From Bombyx mori (taxonomy: Eukaryota > Arthropoda > Insecta > Lepidoptera > Bombycidae): a DNA stretch of 64,000 nt. Shown piece after piece: positions 40,378 through 50,959 of the stretch (its first letter is position 1; every line of letters begins with the position of its first letter). Both the position numbers and the translations under genes were made by a program. The DNA lies in assembly GCF_030269925.1 (NCBI RefSeq), contig NC_085123.1, positions 1,984,001-2,048,000 on the forward strand, read 5' to 3'. A model generated the notes under the pieces. It saw only the letters and a program-made list of their open reading frames with translations, was not told the origin of the DNA and did not search any database.

Positions 40378-41604
40378 TTTTTTTTTTTTTTTTATGATTG
40401 AAAGTTTACTGGTGGCCCGAAGGCCTTTCCAGTTTCACCAGGACAGGTGGGCGAGCAAAGGCTCAGCCAAGAGGGGCGGGATTTGCTAACAACTGCCCGA
40501 GCGCCTCCGAAGGAGACCTAACAACTCAAGAGCAATTGTTTCGCGAATGAATCTACTACCGGATCGGAATCGCGACCCGCTGAGAAGATCCGGCGAGAAA
40601 CTCAGCGGGCTGATGCATGGGTTAGGTTGCACGTCGACCTCTTTGTCGAGTTCGACGAGTACGGTTACCGGGGTCCCTAAGCCTGCCCCTAGTATTAGAG
40701 CTGAAGGCATCTAATGCAAAGGTTATTGGATCTGATGGATCCGTAAGGACGTGTCTAGGGCGTCGACGGTGACTGGCTCCTGCATGATCAGGATTCGGGG
40801 AGTAGTCAGCGGCGGCAACAATAAGGCGATTATCATGACGCATAGCCTTATCGAAGTATCGTTCCGACGCTGACTTCATGTATTTCCGAATTGATTCGAG
40901 GCCCAGGTCGTCGTGTAGGTCAACGTTCCTCACGAACCACGGAGCCCCGACAGCTAACCTGCAAAAGCGGGATTGTAGAGATTGGAGGGTGTCTATGTGT
41001 GTGCGGGCCGCGTGAGCGAACACCACACTCGCGTAAGTCATGACGGGCCTTATGCAAGTTTTGTAAAGTGTCACCTTGTTCCGAAGGGACATTTTACTCC
41101 GCTTACAGATCATGGGGTAGAGTCTACCGAGAATAAACGCGGCACGGTCACGGACTGATTTTATATGCGGGCGGAATGTCATCGATGCATCCAGGGTAAC
41201 GCCCAGGTACTTGACCTTCCTGGCCCAGGGTATGGATTGACTAAAGAGAGTAATCGGGGGTGTGAGATTCCTCCTCCTAATACGGGAGGAAATCCGTGTG
41301 GAGCTTCCCCTCTGAAATAGCACCGCAGTACTTTTCGCTGGGTTGATGTCTATGCGCCATTTTCGGAACCACTGTCCTAGGGCTAGGGCTGCGCTCTGAA
41401 GCTTCTTCGCGATTAGGGACTTATTTCTACTAGAATAGTAAACAGTCGTGTCGTCGGCGAATAAAGCTAAATGGGTCGGCGGCGACCGGGGAATATCGTT
41501 GACGAATAAGCTAAATAGGAGGGGTGAGAGGACAGAGCCTTGCGGGACTCCAGCTGTGAGAGGTCGTGGGGAGGAGCGGGTTCCCTCGACTCGATATCGA
41601 AAAG
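40378..41604 (-). mobile_element. Jockey-like LINE, 5'-truncated second copy
   Basis: 1,227 bp from poly(T) (40378-40393) to the middle of the reverse transcriptase, flanked by an exact 11-bp duplication TGGAATTACAT. Encoded residues (FRYRVEGTRSS, AGVPQGSVLSPLLFSLF, FADDTTVYY and the full C-terminus, 40712-41604) differ from the full-length copy at 28667 by only a handful of amino acids. The apparent N-terminus of the 346-codon frame is host sequence beyond 41604. Truncation during target-primed reverse transcription explains it. Confidence 0.92.
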
Positions 41605-41615
41605 TGGAATTACAT

Positions 41616-42557
41616 CTAGTAGCCAAGAGCTCAGTAAAGAGGCTAAATAGTACATTGACCACGAAGGCGAGGGTGGCAGTTTCACACGCGGGATGAGATA
41701 TCCTACTTTTTTTCCGCGGTGCACATACTATTTTTTGAGAAAATTTTTATTGCTCCTCTATTTAAAATTCAATCAAACTAAATCTCCCAACTAATAATCC
41801 ACTGCATATCAGATAAATGACTGCGTAACAAATTAACTACTTGATTACCTAAACATATTTTATTAAAAGACGTATAAAATTAACCAAAATCAGATGACCT
41901 TTTTTCTCTAATTTACAACGAAAATCTAGCTGTCTATTAGTCTGTCTTAAAATCTGTATATTACTGGTTTCACTAATATACAGATTTTAAGACAAAATTA
42001 CTCACCGTATAACAAAAATACTTATTTGCACACTAAATCAACCATCTTACAACGGAATTTCTAAAATAATTTTCTAAAACTGTATAACAGATAATGTATG
42101 TTTACATTATCAAATTACATTCCACGAATTTACTACTTGTATAGCTAAACTCCCCATCACCCAACTTTATTTCTTATTGTTCTTGTGAACTTCTTTCGTT
42201 CTTTTGAAATTCTGAACGAATACAAGATTTCTAAATGTTGTTTGAAGCTCTTCGCATCAGCGCTTTCTCCCAAACTCTTTACAATCAAAAGCATTAATTT
42301 GAGCATAAAAAATGCATTTAAAAAAGTATTTGGTGAAGAATCTACAGTAAAAATGTGCTGGGCCAATGCAAAAAAAAAGAATTATGACCAATGTAGAAAA
42401 ATTTGTAAGCAAAAAAAAGAATACTTTATTACAGGATATTGATGTGTTACATCTCCAGATCAGTTGGAATCATTTTTAAATTCTCCTTCGATTGAGCTCA
42501 AAGACTGGACCGCGAGTTAAATATGTCACACCACATGTAGAAGCTAAAAACATACTC
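41616..42557. other. Unassigned intron sequence with a hairpin and an 85-codon frame
   Basis: Contains the perfect inverted repeat at 41944 and a plus-strand frame 42185-42442 (Lys/Cys-rich, ...YDQCRKICKQKKEYFITGY) followed by further coding-like codons; unrecognised. Confidence 0.35.
41944..41993. repeat. Perfect 20-bp inverted repeat with 10-bp loop
   Basis: Left arm GTCTTAAAATCTGTATATTA (41944-41963), loop CTGGTTTCAC, right arm the exact reverse complement (41974-41993). Not part of any repeat family identified here. Confidence 0.9.
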
Positions 42558-43579
42558 TCGGTCGGCAGGCCATCCGAAGCCCACCTAGATGGCGCCGGTT
42601 AGAATAGGTTATCCTACGGAATGCTCCGATGGGTCAGAACCAGCGTGGGTGAAGGGTAGCCGATCTTCCATCACCCGGATGCTCTTGCGTAAAACGCGTG
42701 CAGAGCAGCTTGCACGTCGTCTTCTTAGGCCCCCTTCGCTGGTCCCAGACCAACATGTGAGGGGGACTCGAAACACTTACAGGGCCAGGACTTGGGCAAA
42801 ATCCGCCTCCCTGGCCCCTGCTCGACGGCGGTGGGCTTATGCGTCTCTCACGCGACCCAGCGCTTCCTTCTGCGAGATGGTGCACTCGCAGAAATCGAGC
42901 ATCGCCTTACACGACTCGTCGCCGCCGAGCATCGATACCACAACACTCCGCAACGACAAGTCGTTTCCTATTTTTGCAACGAGGTCACGGCGCCATCCCG
43001 CCCATGCGGGGCAGACGACTAGCGTGTGCTCCACAGTCTCCAAGTTGCAACCACAATGGTGGGACTCTGAATTCGGCTCGGCTCCGATCTGGTGCAGGAA
43101 CTCACCGAAGCAACCATGCCCAGTGAGCACCTGCGTGAGCCGGATAATGAGGCGTCCTCTGTCACGATTCACCCAGTCCGCAAGGGCTGGGCGAATCGCC
43201 TCGATGGTCCTACGACCAGCCGAAGGATCAACCAGCCGCCTGAACCATGACTCCAGCACGGACCGCCGAGATTGGGCCCTCTGCGCTCTGACTACACTGG
43301 GACTGGGACGTGCAACGCCCCGGGCACGAAGGTTAACCCGCCACTGATAGTCAGCGGCGAGTACCTCCGCCTCCAGGACCCAAGGGACGTTCCAGCCAGT
43401 AAGCACGCCGCCTCGAAAGAGATGGTTCGATAACCCCGAATGACCCTGACCGCGATGATGCGTTGCAGCTGTTGCAGCAAATTCCCTAACCCCACGGCCA
43501 GAGACTGGCCCCACACGGGCGCCCCGTATTTGGCCATTGATCGCGCCATCCATGTATAGAGACCGCGCGTCACCTGGTC
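42558..43579 (-). pseudogene. R1-clade LINE (family X), C-terminal part
   Basis: Minus-strand frame 43553-42837 (238 codons) encodes QLQRIIAVRVIRGYRTISFE, then RLTQVLTGHGCFGEFLHQIG and a zinc-binding-like CGCNLETVEHTLVVCPAW, the R1-type C-terminal domain. The 3'UTR (42836-42558) matches family X at 4870-5100 and is cut off before the poly(A). A SINE head at 43580-43763 separates it from the upstream part. Confidence 0.8.
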
Positions 43580-43763
43580 TAATTTTTGCGGGTTTGATTT
43601 TTATAACACGATGCTATTCGTTCACCGTGGAAGTCAATCGTAAACATTTGTTAAGTACGTATTTCATTAGAAAAATTGGTACCCGCCTGAGATTCGAACA
43701 CACCGGTGCATCGCTCGATACGAATGCACCGGACGTCTTATCCTTTAGGCCACGACAACTTCA
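43580..43763 (-). repeat. Bm1-like SINE, tRNA-derived head only
   Basis: Minus strand carries box A (GTGGCCTAAAGGATAAG) and box B-like GGTGTGTTCGAATC, then the CACGGTGAACGAATAGC region, ending at TTTTGCGGGT. It is inserted in an R1-clade LINE and lacks the usual body and tail. Confidence 0.8.
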
Positions 43764-44215
43764 ACTGCGCCCCGACCCCAATACGGACGCCTTCAACCAT
43801 GATATAAGCATCGACAGGTGGTACTCTCCGGGGCTTGTGGAACCACATGGCCTCGGACTTACTGAGTGCCACGTCGAGGCCCGATCTCTTGATATTGCCG
43901 ACGACATGCGCCACCCCAGCGGTAGCAAGACGGGCAGACTCAGCAAAACTCCCTGTAACGCATTGGCGATATCGAGCGACACCGCCAAGGCCACACCGCA
44001 CCCGGAGATGGCCTCCTACGAGAGGAGCCACACGCGAAGGATCGCGTCTACCGTTGAGTGGCCCTCTCGGAAGCCACACTGCTCCGCCAACAGATCGGGT
44101 CCGACTCCGACAAGATGCTGGATGATGCCGGCTGCCAGAATGCATTCCAGCAGCTTGCCCACCTAATCCAGCAACACGATGGGATGGTACCCGGCGGCGG
44201 TATCCACCGAGCAAA
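43764..44215 (-). pseudogene. R1-clade LINE (family X), reverse transcriptase part
   Basis: Encodes, in broken frames on the minus strand, the GYRxIVLLDxVGK-like and EQxGFREGRSTVDAI-like segments (read near 44200-44050) and LAVSLDIANALQGV-type motif, colinear with 3700-4000. 5' truncated at about 44215. Confidence 0.7.
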
Positions 44216-44287
44216 AGCAAAACCTGTCGTAATCATACAATAAGACTATTTTTTTATGTTGTAATAACAATTATTAAGGTATTACTA

Positions 44288-44330
44288 CGGCTGTGAGCTC
44301 GTCCACCGATCTAAGCAATAAAAAAATAAA
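44288..44330 (+). repeat. Bm1-like SINE, last ~40 bp
   Basis: GGCTGTGAGCTCGTCCACCG, then AAGCAATAAAAAAAT. Confidence 0.7.
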
Positions 44331-44827
44331 AATAGAAAACAGCTTGATCGCGAATGCCTAGAAAGCTTCCAGCACCAAGACATGATTCTTTAGTTAAGTC
44401 AACAAGCTGTTAGACACTCGAACGGTTTGTTTAAATTATTCAATGAATAATTTCCTCGTGCTGCCTCTATGTGCTCGCCTAAAGTAAATATATGTTGCTA
44501 CTAAAAATGAACATCATAGCTCCTTATTACTTTATTTATTTTGTTTATTTGTCTGTTACAATGATATGTTTTTACTCAACTGATGATCACGGAATTCTGG
44601 TTAAATGCTGTAGAGGTTCAGAATAGGACACAGTACTTTACATTTCGATAAAATGAATGCGAGTAAAAGCTAGTTGGTAAATAATGACGGGATATGGCAT
44701 TAATTGTACCAGCCACAACAATGACTGTGTTTCAAAAATATTCAGGAATAACCTCAAATTGGTGAAGTATTTGAGCTTCTTTCTATTAAAATATTCGACA
44801 TAGGCTCTTATTTGACCTTACTTGATA
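44331..44827. other. Unassigned intron sequence
   Basis: AT-rich, nothing recognised. Confidence 0.4.
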
Positions 44828-44962
44828 GACTGACATCTACAAAGTAAATGCCGCCACCCACCTTGAGACATGAGTTGTAAGGTCTCACTTTTAACAGTAC
44901 AACGGCTGCTCCGCCCTTGAACCGAAACGCATTGCTGCTTCACGGCAGAAATAGGCGTGGTG
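44828..44962 (-). repeat. Bm1-like SINE fragment, diverged
   Basis: GACTGACATCTACAAAGTAA through CACGGCAGAAATAGGCGTGG. Confidence 0.7.
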
Positions 44963-45311
44963 GTGCTCTTGCTTTTTGAGCTGTGGCTCCGACTTAAAGG
45001 GCGGGACAGCCGTTTTACTATAGTATTAAGCCCTCAATGATCTCGACCTCTAGTCTGATGATAAGTAGCAGCACTCACGCTTTGCATGGATGGTAACCAC
45101 TTCATGCAAGATACGGCGTGGTCTGCTTTGTAACCTAAAACTTGTAGCAGTAATGCCTTAGAAACGAAGTTTCCTGAGCCATTACTCTTCAAACGAGGTT
45201 TGAGACCTTAACGACTCTTTGCGGATTGGCTCAGACCATGTTCTGCGCAGGCACTGAACTGCCTCTCTCCGACATACGCTCATACAAACAGATAGCAGTA
45301 TAAAAAATCTT
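44963..45311. other. Unassigned stretch, probably old LINE tail
   Basis: GC-richer, with GCACTCACGCTTTGCATGGA and no open frame. Confidence 0.25.
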
Positions 45312-45614
45312 ATCTATCTATATATATATAAAAATGAATTGCTATTCGTTATTCTCGCTAAAACTCGAGAACGGCTGGACCGATTTGGCTAATTTGGGTC
45401 TTGAATTATTTGTGGAAATCCAGAGAAGGTTTAAAAGTTAGTTAGATAAATACGAAAATGCACGGAATAAAATTAAAATAACAAATTTGTTTTCCCTTTT
45501 ATGTGTCCCCCGTCGAACGGATTCCTTTTGTTTGTTTTAAGTTTATTTTATACAAAAGCTTAGGTCTTTTATGTATCGATTGAGGCATTACGAAGTCTGC
45601 CGGGTCAGCTAGTT
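45312..45614 (+). repeat. RTE-tail-like repeat (family G), complete 3' part
   Basis: (TA)n, GAATTGCTATTCGTTATTCT, CTCGAGAACGGCTGGACCGA and the end TGCCGGGTCAGCTAGT. It lies immediately downstream of receptor cyclase exon 2 in the intron. Confidence 0.8.
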
Positions 45615-45641
45615 ATCCAATAAAAAATTAAGAACTCTTAC

Positions 45642-45787
45642 CTCAACGAAAAGCTGTCTTTATCCATGAACAGGGGAGGCCGAGGTCGTCCTATGTCTGC
45701 CGCTACAAACCTTAATCGTAGTCCTGGCAGTAGCGCAGGCTCTCTGTTCACAGCCGCCACAGCTAAAGGCAAGGCACCCAGCACCGT
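45642..45787 (-). CDS. Receptor-type guanylate cyclase, exon 2 (ligand-binding domain)
   Basis: This 146-bp exon has an acceptor ending in CAG before 45787 and a donor GTAAGAG after 45642. Read in the phase left by the preceding exon it is open throughout. It gives VLGALPLAVAAVNREPALLP followed by LRLRFVAADIG, the hallmark first helix and second strand of natriuretic-peptide-receptor-type ligand-binding domains (family consensus LGALPLAVEDVN, then VAADIG). It ends two bases into a codon, completed as Arg by the 38596-38707 exon. The segment after DIG (RPRPPLFMDKDSFSLR) is less family-like and may be lineage-specific. The correct splice joins on both sides make this one of the surest host-gene calls in the window. 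Confidence 0.85.
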
Positions 45788-45872
45788 CTGTCCATCATAC
45801 CAATTACAAAAATTTACTATTAAAAGTAACTGTAACTTTACTTTTACTTTTACTCACTGTAACTGTAACTAT

Positions 45873-46010
45873 AACTGAGACCTTAGAACTTATATCTCAA
45901 GGTGGGTGGCGCATTTACGTTATAGATGTCTATGGGCTCCAGTAACGACTTAACACCAGGTGGGCTGTGAGCTCGTCCACCCATCTAAGCAATAATTTAA
46001 AAAAAAAAAA
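45873..46010 (+). repeat. Bm1-like SINE tail
   Basis: ACTGAGACCTTAGAACTTAT through AGCAATAATTTAAAAAAAAAA. It lies 85 bp upstream of exon 2. Confidence 0.85.
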
Positions 46011-46139
46011 CTCAATTTTTTTAACTCCACTTAAGGACTGATTAACTGCTCCAAGTTAAGATTTTCTTCTGTGTCATGAACGTAAAAAACATAATTATAT
46101 TTAGATACTAGCTGCTAGCCGCCGCTTCGCCTGGGTGGT

Positions 46140-46527
46140 TAAGGAAAAGTTTCTGTAGTTTAGCTTTAGTTTAGAAGGACCCCTTTGTCATGGCGCCGCA
46201 ATTCTAAGGAGTATCCCTGAAACCTTCCGAGAGTACCGGGCTACTTGGGGTCGACGCTTAGAGCGGTGTCCAATTTCTGAGTCTTTTGTTGGGCAAAACC
46301 AAGCTAGCGGCCAAAATGCTAGGAGTCCTCAACAGAGCGAAGTAGTACTTCACGCCTGCTCAAAGACTTTTGCTTTGTAAAGCACAAGTCCGGCCTTGCG
46401 TGGAGTACTGCTTCGCTCCGAGTGGGGTTCCCAAATACCAGCTACTTTCATTTGACTCCTTACAGAAGAGGGCCGTTCGGATTGTCGATAATTCCATTCT
46501 CACGGATCGCTTGGAGCCTATAGGTTT
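46140..46527 (+). mobile_element. LINE reverse-transcriptase C-terminal relic, 5' part
   Basis: In broken frames encodes KMLGVLNRAK, LLLCKAQVRPCVEYCF and DSLQKRAVRIVDNSIL / TDRLEPIGLRKD, the C-terminal region of a common lepidopteran LINE. A SINE tail splits it at 46528. Confidence 0.7.
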
Positions 46528-46773
46528 TTTTTTTTATTGCTTAGATTGATGGATGAGCTCACAGCCCACCTGGTGTTAAGTGGTTACTGGAGCCCATAGA
46601 CATCTACAATGCAAATGCGCCACCCACCTCAAGATATAAGTTCTAAGATCTCAGTATAGTTACAACGGCTACCCCACCCTTCGAACCGAAACGCATTACT
46701 GCTTCACGGCGGAAATAGGCGGGGTGGTGGTACCTACCCGTGCGGACTCCCAAGAGGTCCTACCACCAGTAAA
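46528..46773 (-). repeat. Bm1-like SINE, 5'-truncated, inserted in the LINE relic
   Basis: Flanked by AGGTTT on both sides (46522-46527 and 46774-46779), a short target duplication; removing it restores the LINE reading LEPIGLRKDF. Confidence 0.85.
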
Positions 46774-46860
46774 AGGTTTGCGGAAAGACTTCACTTCTCT
46801 CTGTATTTTGTACCGTATACTCCATGGAAAGTGCTCTGAAGAATTGCTTGAGATGATGGA
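46774..46860 (+). mobile_element. LINE reverse-transcriptase relic, 3' part
   Basis: Encodes GLRKDFTSLCILYRILHGKC and SEELLEMM, continuing the 46140 fragment. Confidence 0.65.
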
Positions 46861-47204
46861 TTATTTCGTTTTAAGTACGTTTAAAGAAAAACTTTAACGC
46901 GATCATTAGTACGCACTGTTCATCACTGAGAATGAAAACAGGAAGTGTATTTGAGCGCAAAATAACGTTAAACACATTTACTACTGTTTCTTTTGAACCT
47001 TTTACAGTATACCTTTTAATTAGAGATGGGGAGCCTTAAAGTATGGTTCAGCGAACCCTCATCAAACAAATAATTATTTATCAAGGCACAATAGATAATT
47101 TTTTGTAAACAATTATGTACCTACGCCTGTTAACTTCAATGATAAAATGGCTGAAATAATTGATGTAGGTTTTTTTATTAACTCGAGCTCGCAATAGCGT
47201 GGAC
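46861..47204. other. Intron between receptor cyclase exons 2 and 1, unassigned part
   Basis: AT-rich, nothing recognised. Confidence 0.4.
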
Positions 47205-47368
47205 TAGTGATCAGGAGGGATCGATTCTCGGTGCTTTTAAATTCTGCAAAACACTGCTCTTGCTATGGCAGATGTAAGCGAGGACCCACAGCCCCGTGAG
47301 CTTACCTACACATCCGGTAAAGCCATAATAGCCCCTCAAGGCTACTCGCAGTAGATAGGCAAAAAAAA
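47205..47368 (+). mobile_element. Jockey-like LINE 3' tail, diverged
   Basis: GATCGATTCTCGGTGC, CTCTTGCTATGGCAGATG, CAGCCCCGTGAGCTTACCTA, then GCCCCTCAAGGCTACT and a poly(A). It ends 70 bp from the donor of the receptor cyclase signal-peptide exon. Confidence 0.55.
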
Positions 47369-47436
47369 AGCGAATCATCATTTGTCCGAAACTTTCACAC
47401 CAGATCCAAACACCTACACTGCTGAAGTAAATTTAC

Positions 47437-47971
47437 CTGGCTTCGTCGGTAACTTCCCAGGAATCCGATAGTAATTGTTCCCTCAGTGGTCCAATTCCGA
47501 CTGTAGCTAGGACAGGCTTCATAACCACCGCATTCAACGTTAACTAAATGAAATAAACTGACCCCATCAACCTCAATACTATCACTGGAAACTCTTTCTT
47601 CTATGAGATTAGTTGTCACACTGGTATATATATTATTAACGTAAATAGAATCTAGAATATTCGCCGGGGTTGTTGCGTCCTCATTTGCATGCGAGGCATT
47701 TGTAGCATCACAAGTTTTTTTGAATTCCGACAACCTCGCTTTGCTTGCAGCCGGCTTAGGAATATCCGTTTCCGTAACAGTATCATAATTATTCTCAATT
47801 GTCAATCTGTTGTTAGAGTTGCTAATTTCGTTAGTAAAGCTCGTTTCAGGGTTAAGGTAATAGCATTTTATAGCCGCCGTGGTGAACAAAATTAATAGAA
47901 ATAGATGTTTCATGATCTCCATCTTGCAAAGCTTCATATTCGTTGCTTCATCTTACTGTACTGTGACACAC
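47437..47971 (-). CDS. Receptor-type guanylate cyclase, exon with signal peptide and start of ligand-binding domain
   Basis: Coding starts at ATG 47937 (in-frame alternatives at codons 6 and 9) and runs 167 codons to a splice donor (GTAAAT) after 47437, ending in phase 0. A polypyrimidine/CAG acceptor ends at 47972, so about 34 nt of 5'UTR belong to this exon and an upstream 5'UTR exon is implied. A hydrophobic stretch after codon 9 (MKHLFLLILF) looks like a signal peptide. Then comes a Ser/Thr/Asn-rich segment of about 125 residues with two N-glycosylation sequons (NAS, NWT). The last 16 residues, EGTITIGFLGSYRRSQ, resemble the first strand of the ANF-receptor / periplasmic-binding fold, and the reading continues in phase into the 45642-45787 exon. 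Family role: a membrane receptor making cGMP in response to an extracellular ligand. The specific ligand is unknown. Gyc32E-like assignment is by recognition, not by search. Confidence 0.75.
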
Positions 47972-48027
47972 CTGAAAAAAATAAACAAATATAATTTGAA
48001 AACGTGTTCAAAACAGCAAAAGGCAAA

Positions 48028-48240
48028 AATATATGGTGCAGTAGTTAGTGGTTCTGACTGTTGGGCCGAGGGTCGTGGGTTCGATTCCCGTATCGAGCGA
48101 ACATTTGTGTGATGAATAGGTTTGTTTGCTCTTTGTCTGGGTGTTTATTATCTATATACATATGTATGTATATATTTAAACGTAAGTATGTATGTCAGTC
48201 TCTGGTACCCATAACACAGGGAATCCTAATTTAGGGCCAG
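48028..48240 (+). repeat. tRNA-derived SINE (second family)
   Basis: GCAGTAGTTAGTGGTTCTGA (box A region) and GGGTTCGATTCCCGT (box B), then a body with GTGTTTATTATCTATATACA and CTCTGGTACCCATAACACAG. The spacing and trailing body identify a SINE, not a tRNA gene; no acceptor-stem pairing. Confidence 0.65.
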
Positions 48241-48879
48241 ATGACCGTGCGTCTCTGATAATTCTTAATTTTGCCCCCATTTTTTAGAAAACGCGAGGAT
48301 TGCTTCGTCCGTACAGGCTTATAAGATGAACCTCTCATTAATCCTATCCCCCACCGCTCCGTATTTCACATACGTTCGCCATCGCTATCCCCGGAATGCA
48401 GGGTCGTTTGGCAATGCATAAACACTGCCAGTTTTTTTTTCCATAATCATATAGTCCAAATCGTATCCAACTCTAATGTTTAGCCACGATCAAGCTGGAC
48501 AAATAGCGAGCGTATGTTATACCGTGTTAACATCATCGTAACAATAGCAGCACTGCGTCGTCGATCTCCTTCTTTCCGATTTGATGCAAGTAGTTATTTA
48601 CGAAAGGTAGGTAGGTAGGTACGAGGTAGGTACGAGGCAGGTAGGTAACGAAAACTGCCGGTAAGCATCTGCGCGAGATGGAAGTTGAAGGGTTCTCAGT
48701 CTTGGTGGCCCAAATTGCATTCGGCTTTACACTATTTTCCCCTTACCCACCCTGAGTTTCGTTTTGATGAGGATCGGAATCTACGCGCGACAGAGTGGGT
48801 CCGACTACAACATACCTATGTCACAGTCCAAATAAAATTCTCAAGCCCCAGCTGAAGGAAAAACTTACTCATTTCAAAG
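48241..48879. other. Unassigned stretch with a small GTAGGTAG repeat
   Basis: 48605-48650 is a degenerate array of GGTAGGTA units. The rest includes LINE-like non-coding sequence. No receptor cyclase 5'UTR exon or promoter identified. Confidence 0.35.
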
Positions 48880-49245
48880 ATACAACAACTCAATCTTAAC
48901 TATCTTCCAGGAAACCCAGTGGAGAGACCAATCACAAAATGGATGATGGCTTTAAAACAGAAAGTTTTAACAATGGTTACTACCTAGAGCCACTGCGTTC
49001 CTCCGCAGTGCGTTTCCAGAGACCTTTTTTGCCACGTACCATCCAGCTTTGGAATGAGCTCCCCTCTACGGCGCTTCCCGAGCGCTATGACATGTCCTTC
49101 TTCAAACGAGGCTTGCGGAGAGTATAAAACGGTAAACAGAGGCTTGGTTCTGCCCCTGGCGTTGCTGACGTCCATGGGCGACGGTAACCACTCGCCATCA
49201 GTTGCTGTATGCTCAACTGCCTACAAAGGCAATAAAAAAACCTGC
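48880..49245 (+). mobile_element. LINE 3' end (C-terminal coding and 3'UTR)
   Basis: Encodes YYLEPLRSSAVRFQRPFLPR and TIQLWNELPSTALPERYDMS, then FFKRGLRRV and stop, the extreme C-terminus of the same common LINE as 46140-46860 but a separate copy. The 3'UTR ends AAAGGCAATAAAAAAA. Confidence 0.75.
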
Positions 49246-50959
49246 TTTTTTTACATTAAGTAAAATATTATTACACTGTTTACGGCGCGGCGTCTTAACC
49301 GATTTTTTTTTTTTGTTCGAATGCTTCGTTGTCACCCCTTCAAAATTATAAGAAATACCATCAGCAAACAATAAAATATTACAAAATTTGATATTAATAA
49401 GGTCATACCTTTAATTAAAAGTAGATCCCAAAATCTTAGCTTGAGGGAGTGGCATAGTTATAGTTTAAGTAATTAATTTCCAATTATAATTAATGAATTA
49501 ACTAAAACAAAGGCAATCAAAGGGCTTTGTTAAATTACGAAACAATCCCACAGTGTTACGGGATTTCTCTCAGGTGGGAGACTTGTTTACGTACAAAAAT
49601 CCCCGCCTCAATAATTGAGCAGTCTAGAAAAACTATACTACTCCTTATGTAAAATTCTCTTGCAATAAAAAATCTCGAATTTATTTACTTAGCTAGATGA
49701 CCCAGTGAACTTCGTATTACATACATATATTTTGCATTAAATGTGATCAAAACTTAATACAAATTTTTATCTGCATTATTAAATGCTACACAACAGTTAT
49801 ACACTTAATCAAATGAAAGCTTTCTGATATACTATTATATATTTTCGTTTTTTTTTACGTAAAGGACAATGCCCAAAAGTGGGCCAAATTTATGTCAAAA
49901 CTATTTGTAGTCGAAAAGCTATGCCTTATTTTTTCACGTTGTTTAGTTTATGTATCAACATTTCTTTCAACCTGGCATTTTTTTCCAAAAAAATAAATTA
50001 CTTATTTGATAACATCCCAAAACTATCCATGCCATAGTTGTTAAATTCGCCAATAGGCAAAGGGCTTAGCCCATACAGCCTTATAGCAAACCTATATGCT
50101 CTCAAACGAAGGAGTTGTTTGTGACTTGAACAACAAATTAAAAAAATAATAGCTAATGCTTATAATTCACAGGCTTCTTAGTTTATTTTTGTTCAATTCA
50201 ATATTTATATATTGTAATAATAATTATTACGTAAAACCATGAATTATTTAATATTTTTAGATATTCATGATTCCATTAGTAAAAATATCAGTGGCCTACC
50301 ATTACTCTATTCTTATTATTTATGATCAGAGAGTTTTGGCAGCAACCCGAGTGAAGCGTCACTTGAATTTTTATTTTAATGTTTTCTTAATAGTTTATTG
50401 TGTAATTTGTATTATTTGTATTTGTAATATTGTGTACAAAAGGTCTGCGTAAACTCATGCTCAGTCAATGTGGTATTCGTCGAGTTGACGTCAAAACTCC
50501 CAAAAAGCAATAAAAAGAGACACACCGGCTTTTTATTGACATAAAAAATATATAACTTCGACAGACTAGGCTGTATAGGCTACGCTCTTTGCCTGCTTAT
50601 TGGTGAATTTAAAAACAACAACAACAATATCGTTGCCGACTTCCGGATTTTCATTTCATTTTATTATTATTCTGAGGATATAGTAATAATAAAATGTACG
50701 TAAGGGCTTATTTCTGGCAATATTAACCACAATTAACTTATTTAATACTGTAAATAATTATGAGAGCGATTATTGATTTCAAAGAAAACAATTAACAACT
50801 TAATTTTAGCTGCAGAAAAAACAGATTTCTCTTAAACCTGGGTGAGAATGTAAAAATCGTTTTCTGAATATGAAACGATATTTCTTTGTCTATCAAATTA
50901 AGTTAAAACCATCATGACAGGACAACTTTTTTTAGGGGCCCAAACTCCCATAGAAAATG
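49246..50959. other. Unassigned AT-rich stretch with nested inverted segments
   Basis: 49700-49740 looks like an RTE tail (ATGACCCAGTGAACTTCGTA). AAAGGACAATGCCCA occurs at about 49862 and, inverted, at about 50955-50970; CCAATAGGCAAAG...CATACAGCC at about 50052 is mirrored at about 50570-50600. No open frame beyond 61 codons. Confidence 0.35.

Noticed and set aside
40622..41662. 346-codon minus-strand frame taken as one protein
   Set aside because: Its first about 20 codons (upstream of 41604) are host sequence outside the target duplication; the LINE part begins at 41604.
48605..48650. GGTAGGTA array as a telomere-like or regulatory satellite
   Set aside because: Only a few imperfect units; an ordinary slippage microsatellite.
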